Shown here piece by piece: positions 30,473-40,885 of a DNA stretch of 64,000 nt (its first letter is position 1; each line of letters begins with the position of its first letter). The stretch spans positions 3,906,001-3,970,000 of the forward strand of contig NZ_CP050145.1 in NCBI RefSeq assembly GCF_016767715.1. Direction: 5' to 3'. Below the pieces are notes generated by a model that was given only the letters and a program-made list of their open reading frames with translations, was not told where the DNA came from and made no database searches. Source of the stretch: Mycobacteroides chelonae. Lineage in GTDB: Bacteria > Actinomycetota > Actinomycetes > Mycobacteriales > Mycobacteriaceae. The position numbers and the translations under genes are program-made.

Positions 30473-31480
30473 TTACTGACCACCGGATGCCGGACCCGGC
30501 GGAGGGCCGTGCCGGGCAGGGTCGGGCGCGGTGATGCTGCTGGTCGACGCCACCGCGGCGGGAGCGTCGGCTGCCGGACCATCGGTCGACGGCATCATCC
30601 ACGCCGGCGCCTTGCGCGTCGGCGATGCCGCCACCGGCTTCGGCGTGGACGATGAGGGTTGCGGTGCCGATGTGGTGGGCGATGGCGTCGTGGCAGCGGG
30701 CGAGGTCGTCGCGCTCAACGGATTGGCGCTCTTGGACGTCGACGCCGGGCCGCTCGTCGAACTGCCGCTGGGTGTCGTGGCGCTACTGCTGGCGGCCACC
30801 GCGTTGAGCCGGCCGATGACGAAATCGGCGGCCCGGTCGGCCGATCCGTCGGATTTGTACTGCATGTGCGGGCCGAGTCCGCCGCCTGCCGGATCACAGA
30901 TCCCGTCACCGGGGTTGCAGATGTCGATGACCTTGCTGCGCAGATCGTCCCGGATCTCCAGGTCCAGATTCATGCCGGCAACCTGCCAATTTTTCGGATT
31001 CCCGATCAATACGATTGCGGGGACGCGCTTTTCGAGGTCGGCCGGGAGCGGGTTGTTGAAGGTGAGACCTGTTCCGTTCTTGCCGAACAGCACATCGACG
31101 ACGGCTGCGCCCTGAGAGAAACCGCCAAGCACGAACTGAGTGTTCGGGCAGTTTCGGGCGACTTCCTGGACGTGGAAGCTCATGTCATTGGCGCCGTCGC
31201 CGGCACGGACCCAATCGAAACTGGCCGGGTAATTGACCGCATAGATGTCGACACTCTTGCCCGGGAGCCGCTCGACGATCTCGTCGGTGACGGCCTTGCC
31301 GACATCGCCGAGGCCCGGCGAATCGTTGGTCCCGCGCGCGAAGGACACATCCACGTCCGGACAGCCTGCCGCTCTGGCGGTGGGAGAGCTCTCCGTTTGT
31401 GCGGTGAGCACCGCGGCGGCTGCCGCGGATACCGCGAATATCGAAACCCCGACCGATCCACGCTTGACGTATCGGTTCAT
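30473..31480 (-). CDS. Cutinase-family secreted hydrolase
   Basis: 335 residues from ATG at 31480. Signal peptide to about residue 37 (ARAAG). Cutinase fold with nucleophile Ser122 in GGFSQGA; Asp and His follow in the segment CNPGDGICDPAGGGLGPHMQY; disulfide cysteines are present. After residue 215 comes a 110-residue tail of Ser, Thr, Pro and Ala, low complexity, perhaps a cell-wall spacer. Family members are lipases, phospholipases or thioesterases. TACGCT stands six bases before the ATG. Confidence 0.87.
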   Translation of the reverse strand: MNRYVKRGSVGVSIFAVSAAAAAVLTAQTESSPTARAAGCPDVDVSFARGTNDSPGLGDVGKAVTDEIVERLPGKSVDIYAVNYPASFDWVRAGDGANDMSFHVQEVARNCPNTQFVLGGFSQGAAVVDVLFGKNGTGLTFNNPLPADLEKRVPAIVLIGNPKNWQVAGMNLDLEIRDDLRSKVIDICNPGDGICDPAGGGLGPHMQYKSDGSADRAADFVIGRLNAVAASSSATTPSGSSTSGPASTSKSANPLSATTSPAATTPSPTTSAPQPSSSTPKPVAASPTRKAPAWMMPSTDGPAADAPAAVASTSSITAPDPARHGPPPGPASGGQ

Positions 31481-31486
31481 TCGTCC

Positions 31487-31492
31487 AGCGTA
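31487..31492 (-). promoter_or_regulatory. Candidate -10 box for leaderless cutinase transcript
   Basis: TACGCT on the minus strand, six bases before the ATG at 31480; same hexamer and spacing as at sppA and ddaH. Confidence 0.5.
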
Positions 31493-31629
31493 GACAGGTC
31501 GGCCCACACATTTACAGAGGTTGGCACCATCCGAAATGACTCTTACCGGGCCCTTACTCACTCCTGATCCGCGCCCGGACGGCACGTGCGCGGATCACCC
31601 ACTCAGCGGGCACCGCCGTCACCGGAAAC

Positions 31630-31643
31630 TGAAACACGTTCTA
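31630..31643. promoter_or_regulatory. KstR-like operator
   Basis: TGAAACACGTTCTA fits the published KstR consensus TnnAACnnGTTnnA exactly. It overlaps the candidate -10 TACTCT at 31642-31647, which lies six bases before GTG at 31654. Binding there would block the promoter. KstR controls cholesterol catabolism and is released by steroid-CoA intermediates. Confidence 0.55.
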
Positions 31644-31653
31644 CTCTTATGTC

Positions 31654-32505
31654 GTGGACGTGACATACGAGGGCACCAAGAAGGAACTGGCCACCGATGA
31701 GGGTGTGCTGCGCTACCACGAGGCCGGGGAGGGCGAGCCGCTGATCCTGCTGCACGGCTCGGGGCCCGGCGTGACCGGGTGGCGCAATTACCGCGGGAAC
31801 CTCGAGGTTTTCGCGAAGCATTTCCACACCTACGTCTTGGAGTTCCCCGGGTTCGGCGTCAGCGACGCCGTGCAGGGGCACCCGGTCCTGACGGCCGGCG
31901 CCTCGGTCATCCGGTTCATGGACGGCCTCGGCATCGAATCCGCCGCCATCGTCGGGAACTCGATGGGCGGGGTCGTCGGCATCAACCTGGCGATCAAGCA
32001 CCCCGATCGCATCACCAAACTCGTCACCATCGGCGGCGTAGGACCGAACATCTTCAGCCCGAGCCCCAGCGAGGGCCTGCGCCTGCTGCAGGAGTTCACC
32101 GACAACCCCGATCGCGACAAGTTGGTCCGCTGGCTCAACTCGATGGTGTGGAATCCCGCCGTGGTCACCGAGGAACTCATCGAGGAGCGTTGGGAAGCGG
32201 CGATCAACCCGGACGCGCACAAAACCGCGCAGCTGATGTACGGCTCCAAAGCCTTTGCCATGCAACAGCAGTTCCTCGCGAACGCCGACATCGCGCCGTA
32301 CTGGGCGATGATGCACAAGATCAAGTGCCCGACCCTGCTCACCTGGGGCCGCGACGACAGGGTCAGCCCGCCGGACATGGCGATCGTGCCGATGCGGCTC
32401 ATCCCCAACGCCGAGCTGCACATCTTCCCCAACAGCGGCCACTGGGTGATGATCGAAGCCAAGCAGGCCTTCGAGCAGACGGTCGTGGACTTCCTGCGGC
32501 GCTAG
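31654..32505 (+). CDS. Alpha/beta hydrolase, HsaD-like C-C bond hydrolase type
   Basis: 283 residues. Triad Ser103 (GNSMGG), Asp235 (WGRDDRV) and His263 (NSGHW). Overall plan resembles meta-cleavage product hydrolases such as HsaD and BphD: HGSGPGVTGW oxyanion loop, GVGPNIFSPSPSEGL, and the lid around 140-190. A KstR-like operator just upstream suggests a role in steroid or related ring catabolism, which is inference. The GTG start shows no ribosome binding site but a -10-like TACTCT six bases upstream. It is the only plus-strand gene in the insert between rpsQ and rplN. Confidence 0.82.
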   Translation: MDVTYEGTKKELATDEGVLRYHEAGEGEPLILLHGSGPGVTGWRNYRGNLEVFAKHFHTYVLEFPGFGVSDAVQGHPVLTAGASVIRFMDGLGIESAAIVGNSMGGVVGINLAIKHPDRITKLVTIGGVGPNIFSPSPSEGLRLLQEFTDNPDRDKLVRWLNSMVWNPAVVTEELIEERWEAAINPDAHKTAQLMYGSKAFAMQQQFLANADIAPYWAMMHKIKCPTLLTWGRDDRVSPPDMAIVPMRLIPNAELHIFPNSGHWVMIEAKQAFEQTVVDFLRR

Positions 32506-32514
32506 TCGTCGAAC

Positions 32515-32570
32515 GCATACCGCACGCAGACAAATCGCCGGATGCATCTGCGTGCGGTATGCACTCGGCG
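32515..32570. repeat. Palindromic element, relative of 17743-17818
   Basis: Perfect 16-base arms 32515-32530 and 32547-32562, 16-base loop, followed by ACTCGGCG. Shares a 16-base identical block and a 20-of-21 match with the element near rplO. Lies between two convergent 3' ends. Confidence 0.8.
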
Positions 32571-32589
32571 CAATGCACGCCCAACGCAA

Positions 32590-32624
32590 AAGCGCGCCGC
32601 CCCTTTTTCGGGAACGGCGCGCTT
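32590..32624 (-). terminator. Rho-independent terminator after rpsQ
   Basis: Arms 32590-32599 and 32615-32624 (GCGCGCCG core) pair perfectly; on the minus strand the stem ends in TTTT. 14 bases after the rpsQ stop. It closes the S10 segment. Confidence 0.75.
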
Positions 32625-32637
32625 TACGCGTATCTGC

Positions 32638-32943
32638 TTACTTGGCCTTCTCAAGAACCTCGACCAGGCGCCACCGCTTGGTGGCCGAGGTCGGACGGGT
32701 CTCCATCAGCGAGACGCGGTCGCCGACACCGGCGTCACCGTTCTCGTCGTGGGCCTTGACCTTCGACGTGGTGCGGATGATCTTGCCGTACAGCGAGTGC
32801 CGGTTACGGGACTCGAGCTCGACCACGATGGTCTTCTGCATCTTGTCCGACACGACGTAGCCGATGGCGGTCTTACGACGCCCACGCGGCTGCTCGGTGG
32901 CCGGGGTGTGCTTAGGCCCGGCGGCCTTCTTGGTCTCGCTCAC
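32638..32943 (-). CDS. rpsQ: 30S ribosomal protein S17
   Basis: 101 residues with an N-terminal extension of about 20 residues before the conserved core ([21 protein letters not shown]). The ATG overlaps the rpmC stop (ATGA). Last gene of the rpsJ-rpsQ segment. Confidence 0.96.
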   Translation of the reverse strand: MSETKKAAGPKHTPATEQPRGRRKTAIGYVVSDKMQKTIVVELESRNRHSLYGKIIRTTSKVKAHDENGDAGVGDRVSLMETRPTSATKRWRLVEVLEKAK

Positions 32944-33176
32944 TTGCTGTCCTCGCTATCGGGTCCTGCGGCCAATCCGAGCTCGCGCTCACGCATCACC
33001 GTGTAGATGCGCGCGATCTCCTGGCGCACCGCACGCAGCCGACGGTTGTTGGCGAGCTGACCGGTGGCCATCTGGAAGCGCAGGTTGAACAGCTCTTCCT
33101 TGGACTCACGCAGCTTGGTGATCAGCTCGTCTTCGGTGCTTTCCCGCAGTTCGCCAGCGGAAATTCCCACTGCCAT
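32940..33176 (-). CDS. rpmC: 50S ribosomal protein L29
   Basis: 78 residues from ATG at 33176, overlapping the rplP stop by one base. Two long helices; [21 protein letters not shown] segment is typical. Located at the peptide exit tunnel. The open frame upstream of 33176 lies inside rplP and is not used. Confidence 0.96.
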   Translation of the reverse strand: MAVGISAGELRESTEDELITKLRESKEELFNLRFQMATGQLANNRRLRAVRQEIARIYTVMRERELGLAAGPDSEDSK

Positions 33177-33592
33177 CAGAACTGCTCCTCTCGTGTGATG
33201 ATGCGCGCCTTGATCGGCAGCTTGTGGATCGCGCGCGTCAGGGCCTCGCGCGCGGTCTCCTCGTTCGGGTAGCTCAACTCGAACAGCACACGACCGGGCT
33301 TGACGTTCGCAACCCACCACTCCGGCGAACCCTTACCGGAACCCATGCGGGTTTCGGCGGGCTTCTTGGTCAGCGGGCGGTCCGGGAAGATGTTGATCCA
33401 CACCTTGCCGCCACGCTTGATGTGCCGGTTGATGGCGATACGAGCGGACTCGATCTGCCGGTTCGTGATGTATGCGTGGCCCAGCGCCTGGATGCCGTAG
33501 TCACCGAAGGCAACAGTGGTACCGCCCGAGGCGGTGCCCTTCTTCTTCGGGTGATGCTGCTTGCGGTGCTTGACCTTACGGGGAATCAGCAT
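33176..33592 (-). CDS. rplP: 50S ribosomal protein L16
   Basis: 138 residues. Positions tRNA at the A site. [19 protein letters not shown] start and [19 protein letters not shown] signature are intact. Two bases after rpsC. Confidence 0.97.
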   Translation of the reverse strand: MLIPRKVKHRKQHHPKKKGTASGGTTVAFGDYGIQALGHAYITNRQIESARIAINRHIKRGGKVWINIFPDRPLTKKPAETRMGSGKGSPEWWVANVKPGRVLFELSYPNEETAREALTRAIHKLPIKARIITREEQF

Positions 33593-33594
33593 GT

Positions 33595-34882
<1,288 letters not shown>

Positions 34883-34883
<1 letters not shown>

Positions 34884-35164
34884 TAGCGCCGCTTGCTCTT
34901 TCGGTCGTCCTTGATGTGACCCTTGAAGGTCCGCGTCGGGGCGAACTCACCCAGCTTGTGACCGACCATTGCTTCGGTGACGAAGACGGGGACGTGCTTG
35001 CGCCCGTCGTGCACCGCGAAGGTGTGGCCGATGAAGTCGGGGATGATGGTCGACCGACGCGACCAGGTCTTGATGACCTGCTTGGTGTTCTTCTCGTTCT
35101 GTACGTCGACCTTCTTGAGCAGATGGTCGTCGATGAACGGGCCCTTCTTGAGGCTGCGTGGCAT
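34883..35164 (-). CDS. rpsS: 30S ribosomal protein S19
   Basis: 93 residues. [20 protein letters not shown] and [19 protein letters not shown] are textbook S19. Nine bases after rplB. Confidence 0.97.
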
Positions 35165-35173
35165 CGCTTACTC

Positions 35174-36010
<837 letters not shown>

Positions 36011-36036
36011 GTCTTCTCTAGTCCTCTACTCCCCGA

Positions 36037-36339
36037 CTACGCGGGGGCTCCAAACAGGTCGATCGGCTTGCTACCCGGTGCCAGGGTGACGATGGCGCGC
36101 TTGGTGCTCTTGCGCTGTCCGAAACCGGTGCGGGTGCGCTTGCGCTTGCCCTGCCGGTTGGCGGTGTTCACCGAGGAGACCTTGACGCTGAAGATCTGCT
36201 CGATGGCGATCTTGATCTGCGTCTTGTTCGAGTCCGGGTGGACGATGAAGGTGTACACGTTGTCTTCGATCAACGAGTACGACTTCTCCGAGATCACCGG
36301 GGCCAGGATGATGTCGCGGGGGTCAGCGATGGTTGCCAT
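36037..36339 (-). CDS. rplW: 50S ribosomal protein L23
   Basis: 100 residues. Docking site for trigger factor and SRP at the tunnel exit. [17 protein letters not shown] and [15 protein letters not shown] segments present. Shares one base with rplD. Confidence 0.97.
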   Translation of the reverse strand: MATIADPRDIILAPVISEKSYSLIEDNVYTFIVHPDSNKTQIKIAIEQIFSVKVSSVNTANRQGKRKRTRTGFGQRKSTKRAIVTLAPGSKPIDLFGAPA

Positions 36340-36995
36340 CAGGCCGACACCTCCTCTTTCTTCTTGGCGTTGATGAAGCCGTTGAGGGCCTCGACGCTGA
36401 ACACCACGTCATCGGCCTTCAGCACGTCATAGGTATTGAGCTGGTCGTAGGCCAGCACATGCACGTTCGGCAGGTTCCGGACGCTCTTGACCGAAGTCAG
36501 ATCGTCGCGGCCCAGCACCACCAGTACCTGCTTGCGGTCGCTGATCTCGGCCAGGAACGACTTGGCGCTCTTGGTCGAGGGCTCTTGTCCGGCAACCAGT
36601 TCGGTGATCGCGTGGATCCGGCCGTTGCGAGCCCGGTCAGACAGCGCACCGCGCAGGGCGGCGGCGATCATCTTCTTGGGCGTGCGCTGGCTGTAGTCAC
36701 GCGGCTGCGGGCCGTGGACGATGCCACCACCGGTGAACTGCGGGGCGCGGGTCGAACCCTGACGGGCACGGCCGGTTCCCTTCTGGCGGTAAGGCTTCTT
36801 GCCACCACCGGACACCAGGCCACGCGTCTTGGTGGAGTGGGTGCCCTGACGGCCTGCGGCCAACTGAGCGGTCACCACCTGGTGCAGCAGCGCGATATTG
36901 GCTGGGGCGTCGAACAATTCGGCCGGCAGCTCGATAGAGCCGTCCGTCTTGCCGCCCGGAGCCTTGACTGCGATCTTCAAAAAATCCTCAGACAC
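36339..36995 (-). CDS. rplD: 50S ribosomal protein L4
   Basis: 218 residues. Conserved loop reaching the exit tunnel ([20 protein letters not shown]). In E. coli L4 represses its own S10 operon through the leader RNA; whether that holds here is unknown. Shares one base with rplC. Confidence 0.97.
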   Translation of the reverse strand: MSEDFLKIAVKAPGGKTDGSIELPAELFDAPANIALLHQVVTAQLAAGRQGTHSTKTRGLVSGGGKKPYRQKGTGRARQGSTRAPQFTGGGIVHGPQPRDYSQRTPKKMIAAALRGALSDRARNGRIHAITELVAGQEPSTKSAKSFLAEISDRKQVLVVLGRDDLTSVKSVRNLPNVHVLAYDQLNTYDVLKADDVVFSVEALNGFINAKKKEEVSA

Positions 36996-37648
36996 TACTT
37001 CTCACCTCGCTTGACAGCGGTGCGGACCACAACCAGGCCACCCTTACGTCCGGGGATGGCACCCTTGATCAGCAGTACGCCGTTCTCAGCATCAACCTTG
37101 TGCACCACCAGGTTCTGCGTGGTGACGCGATCGCTACCCATACGTCCGGACATCCGCGTGCCCTTGAAGACACGACCCGGGGTGGCGCAGCCACCGATCG
37201 AGCCGGGACGACGGTGCACGGCCTGCGCACCGTGGCTTGCGCCCTGACCACTGAAGCCGTGACGCTTCATGGTTCCGGCGAAGCCCTTACCCTTCGAGGT
37301 TCCGGTGACGTCCACGTACGCGCCATCACTGAAGATCTCGGCGGTCAGCTCCTGGCCGACCTCGTACTCGGCGGCAGCGGCCTCGTCGTCCAGACGCAGC
37401 TCGGCCAGGTGGCGACGGGGGTTGATACCCGCGGCAGCGAACTGACCGGTGACCGGCTTGGTCACCTTGCGCGGGCTGATCTCACCGAACGCCAGCTGAA
37501 CGGCGCTGTAGCCATCCTGCTCGGGGGTGCGGATGCGGGTCACCACATTGGGTCCGGCCTTGACGACGGTCACCGGGACAACCCGGTTGTTGTCGTCGAA
37601 CACCTGTGTCATACCCAGCTTGGTGCCCAGAATTCCTTTTCTTGCCAT
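36995..37648 (-). CDS. rplC: 50S ribosomal protein L3
   Basis: 217 residues. Early assembly protein; [16 protein letters not shown] start and the peptidyl-transferase loop ([21 protein letters not shown]) are intact. 14 bases after rpsJ. Confidence 0.97.
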   Translation of the reverse strand: MARKGILGTKLGMTQVFDDNNRVVPVTVVKAGPNVVTRIRTPEQDGYSAVQLAFGEISPRKVTKPVTGQFAAAGINPRRHLAELRLDDEAAAAEYEVGQELTAEIFSDGAYVDVTGTSKGKGFAGTMKRHGFSGQGASHGAQAVHRRPGSIGGCATPGRVFKGTRMSGRMGSDRVTTQNLVVHKVDAENGVLLIKGAIPGRKGGLVVVRTAVKRGEK

Positions 37649-37662
37649 GGTTTCTGGTTCTC

Positions 37663-37968
37663 CTACTGGATGTTCACGTCGACGCTGGCCGGCAGGTCGA
37701 TGCGCATGAGCGCGTCAACCGTCTTCGGCGTCGGGTCGAGGATGTCGATGAGCCGCTTGTGGGTGCGCATCTCGAAGTGCTCGCGCGAATCCTTGTACTT
37801 GTGCGGCGACCGGATAACGCAATACACGTTCTTCTCGGTTGGCAGCGGCACAGGTCCAACGACACTCGCGCCGGTACGGGTCACCGTCTCAACAATCTTG
37901 CGCGCAGAGGCATCAATGGCCTCATGGTCGTAGGCCTTGAGCCTGATGCGGATCTTCTGTCCCGCCAC
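37663..37968 (-). CDS. rpsJ: 30S ribosomal protein S10
   Basis: 101 residues from GTG at 37968, the family length; GAGG lies about nine bases upstream. [19 protein letters not shown] start. First gene of the S10 segment; S10 also serves as NusE in transcription antitermination. The frame continues upstream through the leader but that is not coding. Confidence 0.96.
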
Positions 37969-38215
37969 GCTTCCTACCTCTACTATCACTGGTCCGGAGC
38001 GCGCCGAAGCGCACCACCCGATACCGCCGCTGTTTACCTGTCGTAGTTCACCGACCCCCGCGGTCGGGCGTGTCGCCCTCGCGCGCAGTCGTCCGCGTCG
38101 AAAATTCTCGTCGCTTGGACTGGGCCGACGCGCCCGTAAGGGCGCTTGTGGTTCGCCGTCACCGTTCGCAGCGCACCATGGGCGACCCAAGGCACTGCAA
38201 CCGGTTCACGGCAAC
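37969..38215 (-). ncRNA. Predicted 5' leader of the S10 operon
   Basis: About 250 bases between the candidate promoter and rpsJ with no gene. Two compact GC hairpins: GCGCCC/GGGCGC at 38130-38145 with loop of four, and CCGACC/GGTCGG at 38051-38067. Such a structured leader could mediate feedback by a ribosomal protein. No match to the E. coli L4 leader can be claimed. Confidence 0.35.
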
Positions 38216-38221
38216 CCGAAC

Positions 38222-38250
38222 AGTATGCCTTATCCCGCGGCTGCGGCCAA
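38222..38250 (-). promoter_or_regulatory. Candidate S10-operon promoter
   Basis: Minus strand TTGGCC (38245-38250), 17-base spacer, CATACT (38222-38227). An overlapping TACTGT would give a 19-base spacer. It is the best sigma-A-like pair in the 384-base gap before rpsJ. Confidence 0.45.
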
Positions 38251-38352
38251 ATCCCTGGTGCACCCACCCGGCAGCAGCAACTGCGAGCCCCTGACCTGCG
38301 CATCCGGGGACCTCTGGAACGCTAGTACAAGATCCGTTGAGGAGGTCGTGAC

Positions 38353-39021
38353 GTGCGCTGGTCAGAAGCCGATGGAGGGCGTTCATTTCTGCGGGCACTG
38401 CCCGTCCTCTCCGGCAGTGCCCCACCGTTCAACATCGACGGCACCCCTGACGAACCGCACCCCTTGTTCGCCGAATGGATCGAGCAGGCGGTGCAGGCAG
38501 GCGTTCCCGAACCGCACGCGATGACGATCTCGACGGTCGATGCGCAGGGTGCACCGCGTGCACGGGTGCTGATCGTGAAGGCCATCGACGAGAACGGCTG
38601 GCACTTCGCGGCGAGCTCGGTGAGTCAGAAGGGCCGCGATCTGTCATCGCATCCTGTCGCGGCGCTGACCTTTCACTGGCCGGCGGTGGTGCGGCAGGTG
38701 CGAGTGGTGGGCACGGTTGTCGACGACGGTGCACAGGCGAGCGCTGCCGACTTCCTGAGCAGGCCCATCGGATCCCGCGCCATGGCCTTGACACTGCGGC
38801 AGAGCCAGCCACTGGCGGACGCCGCGGAAATCGACGCCGAGCTCGACAAGGCCCACCGGAAGTTGGCAGACGACCCGGAGCTGGCACCGGTTGAGTGGGT
38901 GTCGTACTCGGTACGGCCCACGCAGGTGGAGTTCTGGCAGGGCTCCCGCGACCGGAAACATCTGCGGCTGAGTTACCAGCGCACTGACGACGGATGGGAG
39001 CGCACCCGGCTCTGGCCGTGA
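38353..39021 (+). CDS. Pyridoxamine 5'-phosphate oxidase-like flavoprotein (PdxH family)
   Basis: 222 residues from GTG at 38353 with GAGGAGG nine bases upstream. PNPOx split-barrel FMN fold: MTISTVDAQGAPRARVLIVK binds FMN, FAASSVSQKGRDLSSHPVAALTFHW and the family-typical C-terminus ending RLWP. The Ser-for-Arg/Tyr differences and the loose N-terminus make it either PdxH or one of the related F420/heme-binding paralogues. It would supply PLP or reduce an unknown cofactor. Divergent from the S10 operon. Confidence 0.75.
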   Translation: MRWSEADGGRSFLRALPVLSGSAPPFNIDGTPDEPHPLFAEWIEQAVQAGVPEPHAMTISTVDAQGAPRARVLIVKAIDENGWHFAASSVSQKGRDLSSHPVAALTFHWPAVVRQVRVVGTVVDDGAQASAADFLSRPIGSRAMALTLRQSQPLADAAEIDAELDKAHRKLADDPELAPVEWVSYSVRPTQVEFWQGSRDRKHLRLSYQRTDDGWERTRLWP

Positions 39022-39056
39022 ATCGAGGAGGAGTCGGCGGCCGGGTTCGCAGTCAT

Positions 39057-39072
39057 CTTACTTTCGAGTAAG
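39057..39072. promoter_or_regulatory. Palindromic operator before the DUF4442 gene
   Basis: CTTACT-TTCG-AGTAAG, a perfect 6-base inverted repeat with a four-base centre. It overlaps TAAGGT (39069-39074), a TANNNT box seven bases before GTG 39082. The regulator is not identifiable; a TetR-type protein is plausible. Confidence 0.5.
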
Positions 39073-39081
39073 GTACGTGCT

Positions 39082-39552
39082 GTGAGTGCATCTCCCACCT
39101 ATAAGGCCTGGCAGCGTCTGCAGAACAAGCCCGGCGGCTCCGCCCTGTTCTCCGCCGCCATGATGGCCCGTGTCCCCTACTTCGCCTCCGTGGTGCCGCA
39201 TGTGCACCGGATGGAGCCGGGCTACTGCGAGGTGACCGCCCCCAAGTGGTACTTCGTCTACAACCATCTCAAGACATTCCATGCGATCGCCGCATGCAAC
39301 CTGGCCGAGGTCGCGATGGGCATGTTGATGGAGGCCACCACCCCGTCCTCACATCGGTGGATTCCCAAGGCGATGAATGTGCAGTACCTCGGTAAGGCCA
39401 CCACCTCGCTGCGCGCGGTCGCCAAGTTGGAGGGCCTGGACTTCGCCTCGATCACCGAGGGCACCGACGTGGTGGTGCCGATCAGCATCACCGATCGTGA
39501 CGGCAAGGAAGTGGTGAAGGCGGAGATCACCACCTGGGTGACCCCCGCCTAA
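39082..39552 (+). CDS. DUF4442 hotdog-fold protein
   Basis: 156 residues from GTG at 39082. PaaI/YiiD-like thioesterase fold: the helix KTFHAIAACNLAEVAMGMLME and the strand WIPKAMNVQYLGKATTSLRAVA are typical. Probably an acyl-CoA thioesterase or acyl-binding protein. No ribosome binding site; spacing to TAAGGT suggests a leaderless transcript. A P450 follows 40 bases later. Confidence 0.72.
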   Translation: MSASPTYKAWQRLQNKPGGSALFSAAMMARVPYFASVVPHVHRMEPGYCEVTAPKWYFVYNHLKTFHAIAACNLAEVAMGMLMEATTPSSHRWIPKAMNVQYLGKATTSLRAVAKLEGLDFASITEGTDVVVPISITDRDGKEVVKAEITTWVTPA

Positions 39553-39592
39553 ACACCTTCGGCAGCCAAATTTTGCCGTTATAGACAAATCT

Positions 39593-40876
39593 ATGGTGCG
39601 CCGCGCGCACACTCCGGCTATGGCCACCGCACTGTCTGAAATCGAGGAAGCCGGCCGAGTATTGGCCGATCCGACCGCCTATGCCGACGAGCCCCGCCTG
39701 CACGACGCGCTGACCCTGTTACGGCATGAACAGCCCGTGGCGAGAGTCGTCACCGACAACTATCGACCGTTCTGGGCGGTCACCAAGCACGACGACATCA
39801 TGGACGTCGAGCGCGACAACACGCTCTGGATCAACGAACCGCGTCCGCTGCTGATGAACCTCGAGCAAGAGGCCGAGCTGGACAAGCAGGCGGCCATGGG
39901 GATCGAGCTCAAGACCCTGGTGCATATCGACGATCCCAAGCATCGCGTGTTGCGCGCCATCGGAGCCGACTGGTTCCGGCCAAAGGCCATGCGGGACATG
40001 AAACTCCGCACCGACGAACTGGCCACCCGATACGTGAACAAATTGATGGAGGCCGGCGGCACCTGCGATTTCGCGCAGGACGTCGCGGTGCACTTCCCGC
40101 TGTACGTCATCATGTCTCTGCTCGGGATTCCCGAATCGGACTTCGACCGGATGCTCAAGCTCACCCAGGAGCTCTTCGGCGGCGATGACACCGAGTTCCA
40201 GCGCGGCGCCACTCCGGAGGAGCAGCTGCTGGCCCTGCTGGACTTCTTCGGATACTTCAGCGGTCTGACTGCGTCCCGCCGCGAGAACCCCACCGATGAC
40301 CTGGCATCAACGATCGCCAACGCGAAGGTCGACGGTGAGCTGCTCAGCGACGTCGACACCGCCTCGTACTACACGATTATCGCCACCGCCGGGCACGACA
40401 CCACCAGCGCCACCATCGCCGGTGGGCTCGAAGCCCTGCTGCAGCATCCGGACCAGCTGGCACGGCTGCGCGAGAATCCCGATCTCATGCCGCTGGCAGT
40501 CGACGAGATGATCCGATGGGTGACGCCGGTCAAGGAGTTCATGCGAACCGCGACGGCCGATACCGAGATTCGCGGTGTCCCCATCGCTGAGGGTGATTCG
40601 GTGCTGCTCTCTTACCCCTCGGGTAATCGCGATGAAGACACCTTCGGTAATCCGTTCACCTTCGATGTGAGTCGAGATCCCAACAAACACTTGGCGTTCG
40701 GATTCGGCGTGCACTTCTGCCTGGGTGCCGCGCTGGCGCGGATGGAGGTCAACAGTTTCTTCTCGGCACTGCTGCCCCGGCTGGAATCCATCGAGATCGA
40801 CGGGGATGTCGAGCGGATGTCCACCATATTCGTCGGGGGCATCAAGCACCTGCCCATCCGCTACAGCTTGCGGTAG
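39593..40876 (+). CDS. Cytochrome P450
   Basis: 427 residues. I-helix AGHDTT (oxygen activation), K-helix ExxR-equivalent region around LMPLAVDEMIRWVTPV, and heme loop FGFGVHFCLGAALA with the Cys ligand. Soluble bacterial type, nearest in plan to CYP124/125/142-like steroid and lipid hydroxylases of mycobacteria; the substrate is not known. ATG at 39593 chosen; ATG at 39620 (MATALSEIEEAG) is an alternative. TATAGA lies seven bases before 39593. It ends nine bases from the convergent thiolase-like gene. Confidence 0.88.
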   Translation: MVRRAHTPAMATALSEIEEAGRVLADPTAYADEPRLHDALTLLRHEQPVARVVTDNYRPFWAVTKHDDIMDVERDNTLWINEPRPLLMNLEQEAELDKQAAMGIELKTLVHIDDPKHRVLRAIGADWFRPKAMRDMKLRTDELATRYVNKLMEAGGTCDFAQDVAVHFPLYVIMSLLGIPESDFDRMLKLTQELFGGDDTEFQRGATPEEQLLALLDFFGYFSGLTASRRENPTDDLASTIANAKVDGELLSDVDTASYYTIIATAGHDTTSATIAGGLEALLQHPDQLARLRENPDLMPLAVDEMIRWVTPVKEFMRTATADTEIRGVPIAEGDSVLLSYPSGNRDEDTFGNPFTFDVSRDPNKHLAFGFGVHFCLGAALARMEVNSFFSALLPRLESIEIDGDVERMSTIFVGGIKHLPIRYSLR

Positions 40877-40885
40877 CGGCCGGTA

